NCBI GenBank assembly: GCA_017510525.1
Contig: JAFWNC010000005.1
Location: forward strand, 1 to 64,000
DNA: 64,000 bases
Direction of reading: 5' to 3'
Source of the DNA: Clostridia bacterium
GTDB taxonomy: Bacteria > Bacillota > Clostridia > TANB77 > CAG-508
This document shows positions 23,273 through 33,427 of this stretch, piece after piece (positions within the stretch are counted from its first letter, which is position 1; each line of letters begins with the position of its first letter). Below the pieces are notes generated by a model that had not been told where the DNA came from, ran no database searches, and saw only the letters and a list, made by a program, of their open reading frames with translations. The translations under genes were made by a program, and so were the position numbers.

Positions 23273-26096
23273 ATTTATCCAAATACTTCTTCAAAAACTT
23301 TCCTGTGTATGAATCTTTATTTTTAACAATCTCCTCAGGTGTTCCTGTTGCAATAATAGTTCCACCAGCATCTCCACCCTCTGGGCCTAAATCAATAATA
23401 TTATCAGCTGTTTTAATTAAATCTAAATTATGCTCTATAACAATTATAGTATTTCCAGTATCTACAAGTCTTTGCAGAATATCCACTAATCTACTAACGT
23501 CATCAATATGAAGACCTGTTGTAGGTTCATCTAAAATATATAAAGTTTTTCCAGTTGGTCTTTTAGAAAGTTCAGTAGCAAGTTTAACTCTTTGAGCCTC
23601 ACCACCAGACAATGTTGTTGAAGGTTGTCCAAGTTTAATATACCCAAGACCTACATCATATAGAGTTTGAATCTTTTGCTTAATCTTTGGAATATTACTA
23701 AAAAACTCTAAAGCCTCTTCAACAGTCATATCAAGAATATCAGAAATACTCTTTCTCTTATATTTAACCTCTAAAGTTTCTCTATTATATCTCTTACCTT
23801 TACAAACCTCACAAGGAACATATATATCAGGAAGGAAATGCATTTCAATTTTTAATATACCATCACCCTGGCAAGCTTCACATCTACCGCCTTGCATATT
23901 AAAACTAAATCTTCCCTTTTCATATCCTCTCATCTTTGCTTCATTAGTTCCAGCAAAAATATCCCTAATGGTATCAAAAACACCAGTATAAGTTGCAGGA
24001 TTTGAACGAGGAGTTCTACCAATTGGAGATTGGTCAATATTTATAATCTTATCAATATTCTCGATACCCTTGATTGTTTTACACTTTCCAGGTTTCTCAC
24101 TAGCTTTATTTAACTCTCTAGCTAAATACTTAAATAAAATTTCATTAACCAATGTACTTTTTCCTGAACCTGAAACACCTGTAACACAGTTAAAAACTCC
24201 AAGTGGAAATTTAACATCAATATTTTTTAAATTATTTTCAGTTGCACCCTTTATCTCAATACAATTTCCGTTAGATTTTCTTCTTTTCTTTGGAACAGCT
24301 ATTCCTTTTATGCCACTTAAATAATTACCTGTAATTGACTCAGGAACTTTCTTAATTTCTTCTGCAGTTCCTTGAGCAATAACTCTACCACCATGAACAC
24401 CAGCACCAGGACCAATATCAATAATTTGGTCAGCCGCATACATAGTATCTTCATCATGTTCAACAACAATTAAAGTATTACCTAAATCCCTTAACTTTCT
24501 AAGAGTATCTAATAACTTATCATTATCCCTTTGATGAAGCCCTATACTTGGTTCATCTAAAATGTATAAAACACCAGTAAGACCAGAACCAATCTGAGTA
24601 GCTAATCTAATTCTCTGAGCCTCACCACCAGACAAAGTTCCACTACTTCTTGACAATGTAAGATACTCTAATCCAACATCAATCAAAAATTGTAATCTTT
24701 TCTCCAACTCTTTGAAAATCTGGTCAGCAATCATTCTATCTTTTTTATTTAAATTCAAATTCTCTAAAAATGACTTTATCTTATTTATAGGCATATCAGT
24801 AAGTTCATTAATATTTTTATTACCAACCTTAACAGCCAAACTCTCTTTTCTTAGTCTAGAACCATGGCAAGTATTGCAAGGACTATTACTCATATACATT
24901 TCATAAAAAGTCTTCATACCATTAGACTTAGTTTCTCTATAGCGTCTATCTAATGTTGGAATAACACCTTCAAATGGAGTACTAAATTTTCTTGTTCCAC
25001 TAGCAGATGTAAACTCAAAATCAATAACATCATCACCAGTACCATATAAAATCTTATCTAAAAACTCACGAGGTAATTTTTTTATTGGTTTCTTAATATC
25101 AACGCCATAGTATTTTCCAATTGATTCAAAATACATTTTAGCCATTGTCTCGCCTTTTTTCATTGTACTTGATCCAAAAGCTTTTACCCCATCATATAAG
25201 GTTTTATTTTTATCTGGAATAATCAAATCCTCATCCATTTTCATTAAATATCCAATACCTGTACATTCAGGACAAGCGCCAAACGGATTATTAAATGAAA
25301 ACATTCTTGGAGTTAGCTCTTCAAAGCTAATTCCACAATCAGGACATGCATAATTCTGACTAAATAATCTTTCTTCAACTCCATGAATATCAATAGTAAC
25401 TAAATTATTTGCAAATTTTAAAGCAGTTTCAACAGATTCAGTAAGTCTATTTCTAATATCATTTTTAATAACAAGTCTATCTACAATAATATCGATATTA
25501 TGTTTTTTATTTCTATCTAAATCAATGTCATCAGTAAGCTCATAAACATTTCCATCAACCCTAACACGAACAAATCCTTCTTTTTGGAAATCTTCTAAAA
25601 GCTTAACATATTCACCTTTTTTACCACGAATTACAGGAGCTAATACTTGAATTTTGGTTCCTTCTTCAAGTTCCATAATATTATCGATAATCTGATCAAT
25701 AGTTTGCTTCTCAATCTTTCTACCACAATTAGGACAATAAGGAACACCAATTCTAGCATATAATAAACGAATATAATCATAAATTTCAGTAACAGTTCCA
25801 ACCGTTGAACGAGGATTCTTTGAAGTTGTTTTTTGGTCAATTGAAATAGCAGGAGACAAACCTTCAATATTCTCAACATCAGGTTTTTCCATCATTCCCA
25901 AAAACTGTCTAGCATAAGAAGATAAACTTTCAACATATCTTCTCTGACCTTCAGCATAAATAGTATCAAAAGCCAAAGATGACTTACCAGAACCTGAAAG
26001 ACCAGTTATAACAACAAGTTTATTTCTTGGAATTTCAATATCAATATTTTTTAAATTATGTTCTTTTGCACCTTTAATTATTATATTATCGTTCAT
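23271..26096 (-). CDS. uvrA: Excinuclease ABC subunit A
   Basis: 941 aa from the ATG at 26096 (AGGGGAG upstream). UvrA is the damage-sensing ATPase of nucleotide excision repair and loads UvrB. Two ABC modules are present: Walker [15 protein letters not shown] and [14 protein letters not shown]; signatures [12 protein letters not shown] and [12 protein letters not shown]; Walker [14 protein letters not shown] and [13 protein letters not shown]. Zinc-finger cysteines are visible ([30 protein letters not shown]). uvrB lies about 1.6 kb upstream on the same strand, with one hypothetical gene between. Confidence 0.97.
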   Translation of the reverse strand: MNDNIIIKGAKEHNLKNIDIEIPRNKLVVITGLSGSGKSSLAFDTIYAEGQRRYVESLSSYARQFLGMMEKPDVENIEGLSPAISIDQKTTSKNPRSTVGTVTEIYDYIRLLYARIGVPYCPNCGRKIEKQTIDQIIDNIMELEEGTKIQVLAPVIRGKKGEYVKLLEDFQKEGFVRVRVDGNVYELTDDIDLDRNKKHNIDIIVDRLVIKNDIRNRLTESVETALKFANNLVTIDIHGVEERLFSQNYACPDCGISFEELTPRMFSFNNPFGACPECTGIGYLMKMDEDLIIPDKNKTLYDGVKAFGSSTMKKGETMAKMYFESIGKYYGVDIKKPIKKLPREFLDKILYGTGDDVIDFEFTSASGTRKFSTPFEGVIPTLDRRYRETKSNGMKTFYEMYMSNSPCNTCHGSRLRKESLAVKVGNKNINELTDMPINKIKSFLENLNLNKKDRMIADQIFKELEKRLQFLIDVGLEYLTLSRSSGTLSGGEAQRIRLATQIGSGLTGVLYILDEPSIGLHQRDNDKLLDTLRKLRDLGNTLIVVEHDEDTMYAADQIIDIGPGAGVHGGRVIAQGTAEEIKKVPESITGNYLSGIKGIAVPKKRRKSNGNCIEIKGATENNLKNIDVKFPLGVFNCVTGVSGSGKSTLVNEILFKYLARELNKASEKPGKCKTIKGIENIDKIINIDQSPIGRTPRSNPATYTGVFDTIRDIFAGTNEAKMRGYEKGRFSFNMQGGRCEACQGDGILKIEMHFLPDIYVPCEVCKGKRYNRETLEVKYKRKSISDILDMTVEEALEFFSNIPKIKQKIQTLYDVGLGYIKLGQPSTTLSGGEAQRVKLATELSKRPTGKTLYILDEPTTGLHIDDVSRLVDILQRLVDTGNTIIVIEHNLDLIKTADNIIDLGPEGGDAGGTIIATGTPEEIVKNKDSYTGKFLKKYLDK

Positions 26097-26114
26097 TAAT
26101 TGCTCCCCTTTCAT

Positions 26115-26498
26115 TTTAAACAGTTGATATTATATCATAAATATTTATAAATGAATAGATAAAAAAAGAAAAATTATCACAAAGTGACAATTTTTCTTTT
26201 TTTATACTTCTTGAACTATAAATATATTTATAAATCATTATTAATATGTTTATAAATTTCTTGCATTATGAAACCTAACATTAAATTATGATTGGATAAG
26301 TCGACATGTTCCTTTATATCATAATAATCTATATATTCTAAAATTACATTTTTATTTCTTTTAAATAAATTTCTAAAAATGTAATATTTTTATAAATCTA
26401 TACAGTTAATTTTATTTAACCCTTTTATATATTAAAAAAGCCTGTGAAATTATTACACAGGCTTTTTTAAAAAATATAAACAAATATTCTTTTAACTT
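26115..26498. other. Intergenic stretch with two terminators
   Basis: No gene seen. 26164-26200 is a 15-bp-class hairpin (GAAAAATT..GTGACAATTTTTC type) upstream of uvrA. 26434-26468 (AAAAAAGCCTGTG with CACAGGCTTTTTT) is the terminator of the gene at 26499. The roughly 230 bp between are AT-rich with no signal I can support. Confidence 0.6.
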
Positions 26499-27572
26499 TT
26501 ATAACCAATCAAACAAACTTATTTTGCATAAAAGAGCCCATAAATCAGAGGCTTGGTATCCAGTAGTTAATTGATGTTTATTATTAGAATAATATTCAAA
26601 TCTTAACCACCTTAAAAAATCCTTTTTTACGAGTTTTCCTTCTCTGAAAATGTCTTCCGTGTACTTTTCGAGAAGTGTATAGTCTACCGAAGATATCCGC
26701 ACCCTGTTTACCATGTCTTTTTCAACAAGGACTTCAAAAATGCATCTTGCCATTTTGTATAAATCTGTATTACATTCTGCTTTATACAAAACTCTTGCTT
26801 TTTTGTATCCTTCTTCAAGTATATCCAGCTTTTGATTCATAGATAAACTCTCATATAATGGATAATGCTTATTTAAATTAGCATATATCATCGACAGATT
26901 AACAGCATCTTCTCCAAACATGTAAGTAAGGCCTTCTGAATGAAGTTTATCAAAAAACATTCCAAGCCATTTTGATTTACTTCTTGGCAAATTCATTTGC
27001 TCGAAAATCTCTTTAAATTTGTCAACAAAAAGTTCCGTTATATCGCTTTTTTTCAGTTTCATCATGTAATTTAAATCTTCATAATAAACTTCATATTTTA
27101 CTTTACTAGGATTTTTAAAAAACTCGAGAGCTGAATTAGGGACTGCTTTAATAATAGACCTTTCAGTTAAATTTGCCTCATCAACATCAACATTGCAAAT
27201 CAGTTCATTTTTTTTAAAAACGAATTTGCTTATAATAATCCGAACTGCTGTTGGATATGAGTTAATTGAAATAACTGTGTTTTTGGCCATATATTTGTTG
27301 CCTTTTTTCTCCCCTAATAAATACACTAAAACCTTTTTTTGAACAATAATTTCTCCATTCTTACCTTTACTTACTTTTATTTTTTCATCATCGCCAACTG
27401 ATTTTGCCATTAGTTTTCTTAATATTTCAGAAAACATGGAAGCAAATAAAGAATCCTTCTCGCATTTACTTAATAGGTTAAATTCATGCAATTGAAAGTT
27501 TTTTCCGGTTTCAACAACTTTTTCAAGGTATTCAATTCCTTGATCGTTAATTTTAATTTTTAACTCTTTCAT
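26499..27572 (-). CDS. Hypothetical protein, 357 aa, atypical codon use
   Basis: From the ATG at 27572 (AGGAG upstream). No family recognised. The N-terminal 200 residues alternate strands and helices (VSKGKNGEIIVQKKVLVYLL; NTVISINSYPTAVRIII), the C-terminal 150 are helical (LSMIYANLNKHYPLYESLSM; YKKARVLYKAECNTDLYKMA). It contains two in-frame CGG arginine codons (VRIS and VRII), a codon I did not find as sense in the core genes here, and more G/C-ending codons than its neighbours, so it was probably acquired. It separates uvrA from uvrB. Confidence 0.55.
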   Translation of the reverse strand: MKELKIKINDQGIEYLEKVVETGKNFQLHEFNLLSKCEKDSLFASMFSEILRKLMAKSVGDDEKIKVSKGKNGEIIVQKKVLVYLLGEKKGNKYMAKNTVISINSYPTAVRIIISKFVFKKNELICNVDVDEANLTERSIIKAVPNSALEFFKNPSKVKYEVYYEDLNYMMKLKKSDITELFVDKFKEIFEQMNLPRSKSKWLGMFFDKLHSEGLTYMFGEDAVNLSMIYANLNKHYPLYESLSMNQKLDILEEGYKKARVLYKAECNTDLYKMARCIFEVLVEKDMVNRVRISSVDYTLLEKYTEDIFREGKLVKKDFLRWLRFEYYSNNKHQLTTGYQASDLWALLCKISLFDWL

Positions 27573-27709
27573 TTTTATCACTCCTTTTTTAGCCCTTTTT
27601 TTAATGTTACTTGATAAAATCGTTGTTGAAAGTTACAATATTTAATTTAAACAAATAAATTATACACTACTTTACATAAGAAGTCAACTTGTATGTTTCT
27701 ATTTATTTT

Positions 27710-29665
27710 TTAACTCATGTTTTCTAATTCTTTTATTTTATCTCTCAATTCAGCAGCTTTTTCAAATTCCATTTTTGAAGCTGCTTCAAGCATCTCATCT
27801 GTTAATTTTCCAATAATATCTTCAACTGTTTCATCTTTATCAATATTGTACTTAGCAGAGATATCTTCAACAATAGTTGCTTTTATTGTATCTCTTACTG
27901 ACTTTTGAATTGTTTGTGGTGTTATTCCATGTTCTTTATTATATTCCTCTTGAATTTTTCTTCTTCTATTAGTTTCTGTAATTGCTTTTTCCATTGACTC
28001 AGTTAGTTCGTCTGCATACATAATAACCTTGCCTTCAGTATTTCTAGCAGCACGTCCAATTGTTTGAATTAATGAACGTTCTGAACGAAGAAATCCTTCT
28101 TTATCAGCATCTAAAATTGCAACAAGTGAAACTTCAGGAATATCTAAACCTTCTCTTAAAAGATTGATTCCAACCAATACATCAAATTCACCAATACGTA
28201 GATCTCTTATAATTTCCATTCTCTCTAATGCTTTGATATCTGAATGCATATATCTTACTCTAATTCCTGCATTTCTTAAATATGAAGTCAAATCTTCAGC
28301 CATTTTTTTAGTTAGAGTTGTTACTAATACTCTTTCTTTCTTTTCAACTCTTTCATGAATTTGTTCAATTAAATCATCAACTTGATTCTCAATTGGTTTA
28401 ACTTCAATCTTAGGATCTAAAAGACCAGTAGGTCTAATTATTTGTTCTACAACATTATCTTTAGAATGTTCTTTTTCATAATCTGCTGGTGTTGCACTAA
28501 CAAAAACACATTGATTTATTCTTTCTTCAAATTCCTCAAATTTAAGAGGTCTATTATCAAAAGCTGATGGAAGCCTAAATCCATAGTTAACTAATGACTC
28601 TTTTCTTGCTCTATCGCCATTATACATTGCTCTTACTTGAGGAATAGTAGCATGTGATTCATCGATTAAGAGTAAGAAATCATCTGGGAAATAATCAAAT
28701 AATGTGTAAGGAGGACTGCCAGCAGGTCTACCACTTATATGTCTTGAATAGTTTTCTATCCCTTGACAGAAACCAGTTTCTTTTAACATTTCAATATCAA
28801 AATTAGTTCTCTCCTCTATTCTTTGGGCTTCAATTAGTTTCTTGTTTTCTGTAAAATATTTTACTCTCTCCTCCATCTCTTCTTCTATTGTAACTAAAGC
28901 TTTTTCAAGCTTATCTTTGCTTGTAACATAGTGAGAATTCGGGAATATCATAACATGACTACGAGTTCCTATTGGTTTACCAGTTAAAGGATTAATCTCA
29001 GAAATTTTTTCAATTTCATCTCCCCAAAACTCAACTCTAACAGCACTCTCTTCTTGGTTAGATGGATATATTTCAAGAATATCACCTTTTGCCCTAAAAT
29101 TACCTCTTTTAAAATCCATTTCATTTCTTGTATATTGCATATTAATAAGCTTTTTCATAATTTTATTTCTAGATTGCTCCATTCCAGGTCTTAGTGAAAC
29201 TATCATATTCTCATAATCAATAGGATCACCTAAACCATAGATACATGAAACAGAAGCAACAACAATAACATCTTTTGTTTCAAAAAGAGAAGCTGTTGCA
29301 GAATGACGAAGCTTATCTATTTCATCATTAATAGAAGCATCTTTCTCAATGTAAGTATCTGATGAAGCTATATATGCTTCTGGTTGATAGTAATCATAAT
29401 AAGATACAAAATATTCAACTCTATTATTAGGAAAAAATTCTTTAAACTCTGAATATAACTGACCAGCTAATGTTTTATTATGAGCTAATACTAAAGTTGG
29501 TTTTTGAACAGTTTGAATAATATTAGCCATAGTAAAAGTTTTTCCAGAACCAGTTACACCAAGCAAAGTCTGAAATTTCTTTCCTTCTTTTATTCCATTA
29601 CTTAAATATTCAATAGCCTTTGGCTGATCACCAGTAGGCTTATACTCTGATTGTAAATCAAACAT
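27710..29665 (-). CDS. uvrB: Excinuclease ABC subunit B
   Basis: 651 aa from the ATG at 29665 (GGGGG upstream). UvrB is the helicase-like damage verifier that hands DNA to UvrC. Seen: Walker [16 protein letters not shown], the beta-hairpin region [20 protein letters not shown]-type segment, [17 protein letters not shown] (DEAD-like box), [17 protein letters not shown] (motif VI) and a C-terminal UVR domain ([20 protein letters not shown]) that binds UvrC. It is on the same strand as uvrA but separated by a hypothetical gene. Confidence 0.97.
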   Translation of the reverse strand: MFDLQSEYKPTGDQPKAIEYLSNGIKEGKKFQTLLGVTGSGKTFTMANIIQTVQKPTLVLAHNKTLAGQLYSEFKEFFPNNRVEYFVSYYDYYQPEAYIASSDTYIEKDASINDEIDKLRHSATASLFETKDVIVVASVSCIYGLGDPIDYENMIVSLRPGMEQSRNKIMKKLINMQYTRNEMDFKRGNFRAKGDILEIYPSNQEESAVRVEFWGDEIEKISEINPLTGKPIGTRSHVMIFPNSHYVTSKDKLEKALVTIEEEMEERVKYFTENKKLIEAQRIEERTNFDIEMLKETGFCQGIENYSRHISGRPAGSPPYTLFDYFPDDFLLLIDESHATIPQVRAMYNGDRARKESLVNYGFRLPSAFDNRPLKFEEFEERINQCVFVSATPADYEKEHSKDNVVEQIIRPTGLLDPKIEVKPIENQVDDLIEQIHERVEKKERVLVTTLTKKMAEDLTSYLRNAGIRVRYMHSDIKALERMEIIRDLRIGEFDVLVGINLLREGLDIPEVSLVAILDADKEGFLRSERSLIQTIGRAARNTEGKVIMYADELTESMEKAITETNRRRKIQEEYNKEHGITPQTIQKSVRDTIKATIVEDISAKYNIDKDETVEDIIGKLTDEMLEAASKMEFEKAAELRDKIKELENMS

Positions 29666-29723
29666 ATTTTTAGCCCCCAAAAATATTAATTCTGATTAAT
29701 TATTTTATCATGATAAATAAAAA

Positions 29724-29750
29724 AACACAAGGTATTTTAAACCTTGTGTT
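29724..29750 (-). terminator. Intrinsic terminator
   Basis: AACACAAGGT and ACCTTGTGTT form a 10-bp stem followed on the minus strand by TTTTTTT. It ends the gene at 29763. Confidence 0.8.
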
Positions 29751-29762
29751 TGTATTTTCTTA

Positions 29763-30581
29763 TTACCAACCTGTTCCGAAATTTTCAATTGTATATTTTG
29801 TATTATCATTTTTGTCTTGTACTAATATACCTAATCTTGAAATTTCTTTAACCCATCCAGATTTTTCATCATATTCACCATTTGGAACAGTGAATTCAAT
29901 TATATCAGCATTTGCCGCTGGTTTTAATTCAATATCTACTTCAAAAGCAACTTTGTTTGATCCAAGATTCATTTCTTTTAAAGCAGGTACTTTTTCTTCT
30001 TCTTCAGCTGTGTAAATTTTTGTAACATTTATTTTCGAATCAGATAGTTTACTTCCATAGTTTTTTTCTAATAATTCTTTAACAGCTAATTTTATTTGAT
30101 ATTCTGCTTCTTCTTGATTATCTTTTATTGAAATGTTACTTCCAGCAGTTCCTTTTTGTTCACTTTTTTTAGTATTAGAAGAATCAGTACTTGAATTATT
30201 CTTTGGTTTTGAAGAAATTCTTTTATATAATGTATCATCACCTAATGAATCTATAACATTTAATGTATCACCATCAATTTTGTATTCTGTATCAAAAGAT
30301 ACTGTATTTCCTGTATATAGTATTGAAATCTTGTCTCCATCTGTTTTATATGTGAATTCCATAATCGTACCAGCCGCATCATATTCACCTGTTCCATCTT
30401 CATTAAATGTATAGATAAATGAAAGTCCATAATCATTATTTTCCCAATATCCAACAATTGAGTTACTATCTTTTTTATCTTCTGAGCTTTTATCAGTTTT
30501 ATCTTTATAAACTTTGTAGCCAATAAATCCTCCTGCAGCTAATAAAGCTACAACTAAAACACCTATTATTATTTTTTTCAT
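29763..30581 (-). CDS. Membrane-anchored extracytoplasmic protein with DUF5640-like domain
   Basis: 272 aa from the ATG at 30581 (GGGAGAG upstream). Residues 4-24 are one membrane anchor (IIIGVLVVALLAAGGFIGYK). Residues 42-120 (IVGYWENNDYGLSFIYTFNE, then DGTGEYDAAG, and DGDKISILYTG) fit the GxW...FxxDGTG pattern of DUF5640-type beta domains. A Ser/Asn/Lys linker leads to a C-terminal alpha/beta domain (LAVKELLEKNYGSKLSDSKI, then VAFEVDIELKP). Probably a wall-facing protein of unknown role. Confidence 0.6.
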   Translation of the reverse strand: MKKIIIGVLVVALLAAGGFIGYKVYKDKTDKSSEDKKDSNSIVGYWENNDYGLSFIYTFNEDGTGEYDAAGTIMEFTYKTDGDKISILYTGNTVSFDTEYKIDGDTLNVIDSLGDDTLYKRISSKPKNNSSTDSSNTKKSEQKGTAGSNISIKDNQEEAEYQIKLAVKELLEKNYGSKLSDSKINVTKIYTAEEEEKVPALKEMNLGSNKVAFEVDIELKPAANADIIEFTVPNGEYDEKSGWVKEISRLGILVQDKNDNTKYTIENFGTGW

Positions 30582-30675
30582 TTTCATCTCTCCCTTCTTT
30601 ATATTTTTATATCATATAAAAATTCTTTAATCAATATATTTTTAAATATATTATAGAATAAACGGATCAAGTTTC

Positions 30676-30742
30676 GTAGCGGACAACTATAGTGGTCCAT
30701 AACATATTCAATGAAAAGAGAGCTAGAAATCTAGCTCTCTTT
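30676..30742. repeat. GTAG-hairpin plus terminator, copy A of a duplicated block
   Basis: GTAG-CGGACAACT-AT-AGTGGTCC (30676-30698) followed by a spacer and the terminator AGAGAGCTAGA/TCTAGCTCTCT (30715-30742). The whole block recurs nearly identically at 32369-32434, again just downstream of a wall-enzyme gene. Confidence 0.75.
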
Positions 30743-30757
30743 TTTGATACTATTTAA

Positions 30758-32059
30758 TTATTGTAAGTGCAGTCCTTCATACGTTTCAGGACTTAAGTTC
30801 TCAAGGGTGTCAATTACAACCAAACAATCAGGTTTAACATGCTGAACAACTTCTTTCATATATTCTTCAGGAATTGCAACACATCCGCCTGTATATGGCT
30901 TCATGGCACCTAAACAATGTAAGAAGATTGCATTACCTAAACCAGGTGTGCGTTCTTTATTATAGTTTATATTAAGGCAGTACTGATACTCCTTTTTATA
31001 ATCTACGATATGCTCGCTCTCAAGGTCAAGATCAGGATAGTCCTCAATAGAGACAAATCTGTTATACAGTTCTGGTCTCATGTCGCAGGACCAATACATT
31101 TTATCGTCAACCTTAGTATAATTAAATCCAGTGCATCCCGGGTCATCAGCGATACCGAAAGCTGTGTCAAAATGATATTCACCAACAGGTGTTTTATAGT
31201 CACCTTCTTTGGTTTTTCCAAGACCATTTTTTCCGATAAAACCAGGTGTTGAAATAATTTCTTTCCAGCCGTCGTCTGTTTTTTCGTGCATTGATATATA
31301 AGCTGTAGAACCTCTTACCGCTGCAATAACAAAAATTTGGTTAACCTGCTTTTCTTCTGCAAGTTTTTGAACCCATTCAGGAGAAGAGTTTTTGGTTACT
31401 AATTTGTAATTTAAATACTCTTCAAGAGTCCAGCCTTTTTCTGTTATCTCTTTCGCAATTTCCGGGTTATCAATATATCGGAAATGCCAAGGCTCATAGC
31501 CGTATCCTGTTACTTCTTCTCTTCCAGGCAAATACCTGAGAATAAAGCCATAATCTGCAAGCTTTGCATGCACTTTTGCAAAAATATCTTTTTCAGCAAT
31601 CATATCATCGTTTTCATCAATAATTACACCATCTTTAACAAGACAAACATCAATTGCAAGTCCTGTATGGTGTTCACTGAATCCTGGAACAGCTACATAT
31701 TTTTTTACATAGTCTATTCCATATTCTTCAGTGAAGCGTTGCCAAAGATCCTCCTGAGCTGCAACTGAACGATATACACTGTCAAGTTCGATGTCAACAC
31801 CGTCGTTTTCAAGCACATCTTTTTGCAATTCTCTGAATTTCTCAAGAGCTTTCTTTTCGACGTAGATTTTTTTACCACTTGCATTTACTGTTTCTTCAAG
31901 CTCAACATTTGATTCCCAATTTTCGGGAAGTTCATTTTGCTTGTTAACTAATGCAAGATAGTTGATCTCATCTTTTTCAGTCTTTTCTGCCGCATAAGTT
32001 GCAAAGCACATAGAAATACTTAAAAATCCTGAAATAATAATACCTATAGTTTTTCTCAT
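30758..32059 (-). CDS. D,D-carboxypeptidase (VanY/M15B) fused to L,D-transpeptidase (YkuD)
   Basis: 433 aa secreted wall enzyme. Residues 1-24 are a signal peptide (IGIIISGFLSISMCFATYAA). Residues 60-210 are an M15B D,D-carboxypeptidase: VYRSVAAQEDLW, the zinc motif SEHHTGLAIDV and PWHFRYI. Residues 240-420 are a YkuD L,D-transpeptidase: GKTKEGDYKTPVGEYHF and IFLHCLGAMKPYTGGCVAIP with catalytic His/Cys. One enzyme trims the pentapeptide to the tetrapeptide donor, the other uses that donor for 3-3 cross-links, so the fusion couples consecutive steps. Codons are GC-richer than in the core genes. A 32-codon leader ends inside its ribosome site. Confidence 0.85.
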   Translation of the reverse strand: MRKTIGIIISGFLSISMCFATYAAEKTEKDEINYLALVNKQNELPENWESNVELEETVNASGKKIYVEKKALEKFRELQKDVLENDGVDIELDSVYRSVAAQEDLWQRFTEEYGIDYVKKYVAVPGFSEHHTGLAIDVCLVKDGVIIDENDDMIAEKDIFAKVHAKLADYGFILRYLPGREEVTGYGYEPWHFRYIDNPEIAKEITEKGWTLEEYLNYKLVTKNSSPEWVQKLAEEKQVNQIFVIAAVRGSTAYISMHEKTDDGWKEIISTPGFIGKNGLGKTKEGDYKTPVGEYHFDTAFGIADDPGCTGFNYTKVDDKMYWSCDMRPELYNRFVSIEDYPDLDLESEHIVDYKKEYQYCLNINYNKERTPGLGNAIFLHCLGAMKPYTGGCVAIPEEYMKEVVQHVKPDCLVVIDTLENLSPETYEGLHLQ

Positions 32060-32072
32060 ATTTAATCACTCC

Positions 32073-32171
32073 TCATCTTGTCTTTAAAAAACTACATTTA
32101 CTTGGTACCAAGTATGGTTTATCCCGTATTGGATAAAAAACTTTATCCTGCCTCCTTGATGCTTTTGCCAT
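32073..32171 (-). CDS. Possible leader peptide, 32 aa
   Basis: Starts at ATG 32171, 11 bp after AAGGGTG, and encodes MAKASRRQDKVFYPIRDKPY and a short basic tail. Its TGA overlaps the GAGGAG site of the carboxypeptidase/transpeptidase gene, 13 bp before that start, an arrangement that allows translational coupling. The frame contains a CTTGGTACCAAG palindrome and a TTTATCC/GGATAAA inverted repeat. It could be a regulatory leader; a chance frame is possible. Confidence 0.35.
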   Translation of the reverse strand: MAKASRRQDKVFYPIRDKPYLVPSKCSFLKTR

Positions 32172-32444
32172 AGATTTTTTCACCCTTTCTACTTAATTTA
32201 ATGGCATACAATAATTTTTCAATGTACCAAACATATAATAATTTTATGTCCGTTTTTCTATTATATCACTAAAATGCGCAAAAATCAAACTTTATTATTA
32301 TTTAAAAGAGTGACTTTGTCCCATGGAGAACTCTAGTTCTCCTCTACGAAATCACTTCAAAACCATTCGTAGCGGACAACTATAGTTGTCCATAACATAT
32401 TCAATGAAAAGAGAGCTAGAAAACTAGCTCTCTCTTCCATCAGC
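32172..32444. other. Intergenic: promoter region and REP cluster
   Basis: 32172-32320 is AT-rich promoter DNA for the wall-enzyme gene. 32325-32347 is GGAGAACT-CT-AGTTCTCC-TCTAC, and 32369-32391 is GTAG-CGGACAACT-AT-AGTTGTCC: two GTAG-hairpins facing each other. 32409-32434 is the terminator GAGAGCTAG/CTAGCTCTC. The second hairpin and terminator duplicate 30676-30742. Confidence 0.75.
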
Positions 32445-33317
32445 TTAAGTCCTCATCGCTGAATCCTGTACTCTGCTTAGAACATCATATGTCCATTGGC
32501 TAGAACAGTAAGTTGGGCCAATATGTTTTAAGTCTGGTCCATGATAGTATTTTCCAGATGAGCTTATGTAATTGTTTTTCATAAAACTAACCCATCCATA
32601 AATACCTTCACGTTCTGAACCATACCTCATTCCAAGTGTTCCATAATAATTGTATGAAACACCATGGGCAGCCCAGCCACCTTCCCATGAACTAACACCA
32701 AGAAAAGCAAATTCATTAAAACCTACTTCTTGGCATGTTTCCCAAATGTATTCGCAATTACGTTTGTAAAAGCCATTTGGATCATGACGAGATGGCATAC
32801 CTTTGATATAGGCAATGAAGTCTTCTCTCGAGATGCCGGAAGGACTATTAAGGTCTGTGTTGGAATATAAACTGTTGGCATATGCCTTAGCAGTATTATA
32901 ATCTGTCATAGGAGCGATTTCATCTACTGACTTTTCACATACTTCTTCAACCTGTGTTTCGTCTGTAGAATCTGTATTATCTTCTGCATTTTCTGCTTCT
33001 TCTAATACTTTTTCGTCCTCACTTACCTTCGTTTCAACGTTTTCTTCACTTTGGTCTGACTCATTCTCTACGAAATCATCGACTTTTTCTTGATCATGCT
33101 TAAGTATGTATTCATTGTACTCTTCTGATAAACCAAGTCTTTCTGCTGTTTCTATAGCAAAACTTGAATTTTTCATTTTTTCAACATACTCATCATCAAA
33201 TATTGATGCATGAACATTAACTGCAAACATCATTGTTACAGCCGTAAAAAGAAAAACGCCTACTCCTTTCCTAGCCTTCCGGCTAATACTCCCTGCTGAT
33301 GTGTCTGTTGTGTTCAT
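32445..33317 (-). CDS. Secreted glucosaminidase-like wall hydrolase
   Basis: 290 aa from the ATG at 33317. Residues 10-38 are a signal peptide (VGVFLFTAVTMMFAVNVHA). An acidic low-complexity linker spans about 75-140 (EENVETKVSEDEKVLEEAEN). Residues 160-285 resemble a glucosaminidase/lysozyme-like domain: AFLGVSSWEGGWAAHGVSYN with the putative catalytic Glu, YYGTLGMRYGSE and YISSSGKYYHGPDLKHIG. It probably cleaves peptidoglycan glycan strands. One in-frame CGG arginine codon (SRKA) and GC-richer codons suggest acquisition, as for the neighbouring wall enzyme. The start is uncertain, since AAGGAG lies 14 bp before this ATG. Confidence 0.65.
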   Translation of the reverse strand: MNTTDTSAGSISRKARKGVGVFLFTAVTMMFAVNVHASIFDDEYVEKMKNSSFAIETAERLGLSEEYNEYILKHDQEKVDDFVENESDQSEENVETKVSEDEKVLEEAENAEDNTDSTDETQVEEVCEKSVDEIAPMTDYNTAKAYANSLYSNTDLNSPSGISREDFIAYIKGMPSRHDPNGFYKRNCEYIWETCQEVGFNEFAFLGVSSWEGGWAAHGVSYNYYGTLGMRYGSEREGIYGWVSFMKNNYISSSGKYYHGPDLKHIGPTYCSSQWTYDVLSRVQDSAMRT

Positions 33318-33369
33318 TTCGAACCAACACTCCTTTCTTGTAAGACTCATATTATAGAGTCCTCTAATA

Positions 33370-33404
33370 AAAAATTAGTATGCAATTTTAGCATACTAAT
33401 TTTT
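33370..33404. terminator. Bidirectional terminator
   Basis: AAAAATTAGTATGC and GCATACTAATTTTT form a perfect 14-bp stem downstream of hisS. Confidence 0.85.
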
Positions 33405-33427
33405 ATTATAACATATTATTTTGTTTT

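Noticed and set aside
32090-32180. c-di-GMP or c-di-AMP riboswitch upstream of the wall enzyme
   Set aside because: Segments such as GGATAAA look similar at first, but the conserved blocks are not in the right order; a small coding leader fits better.
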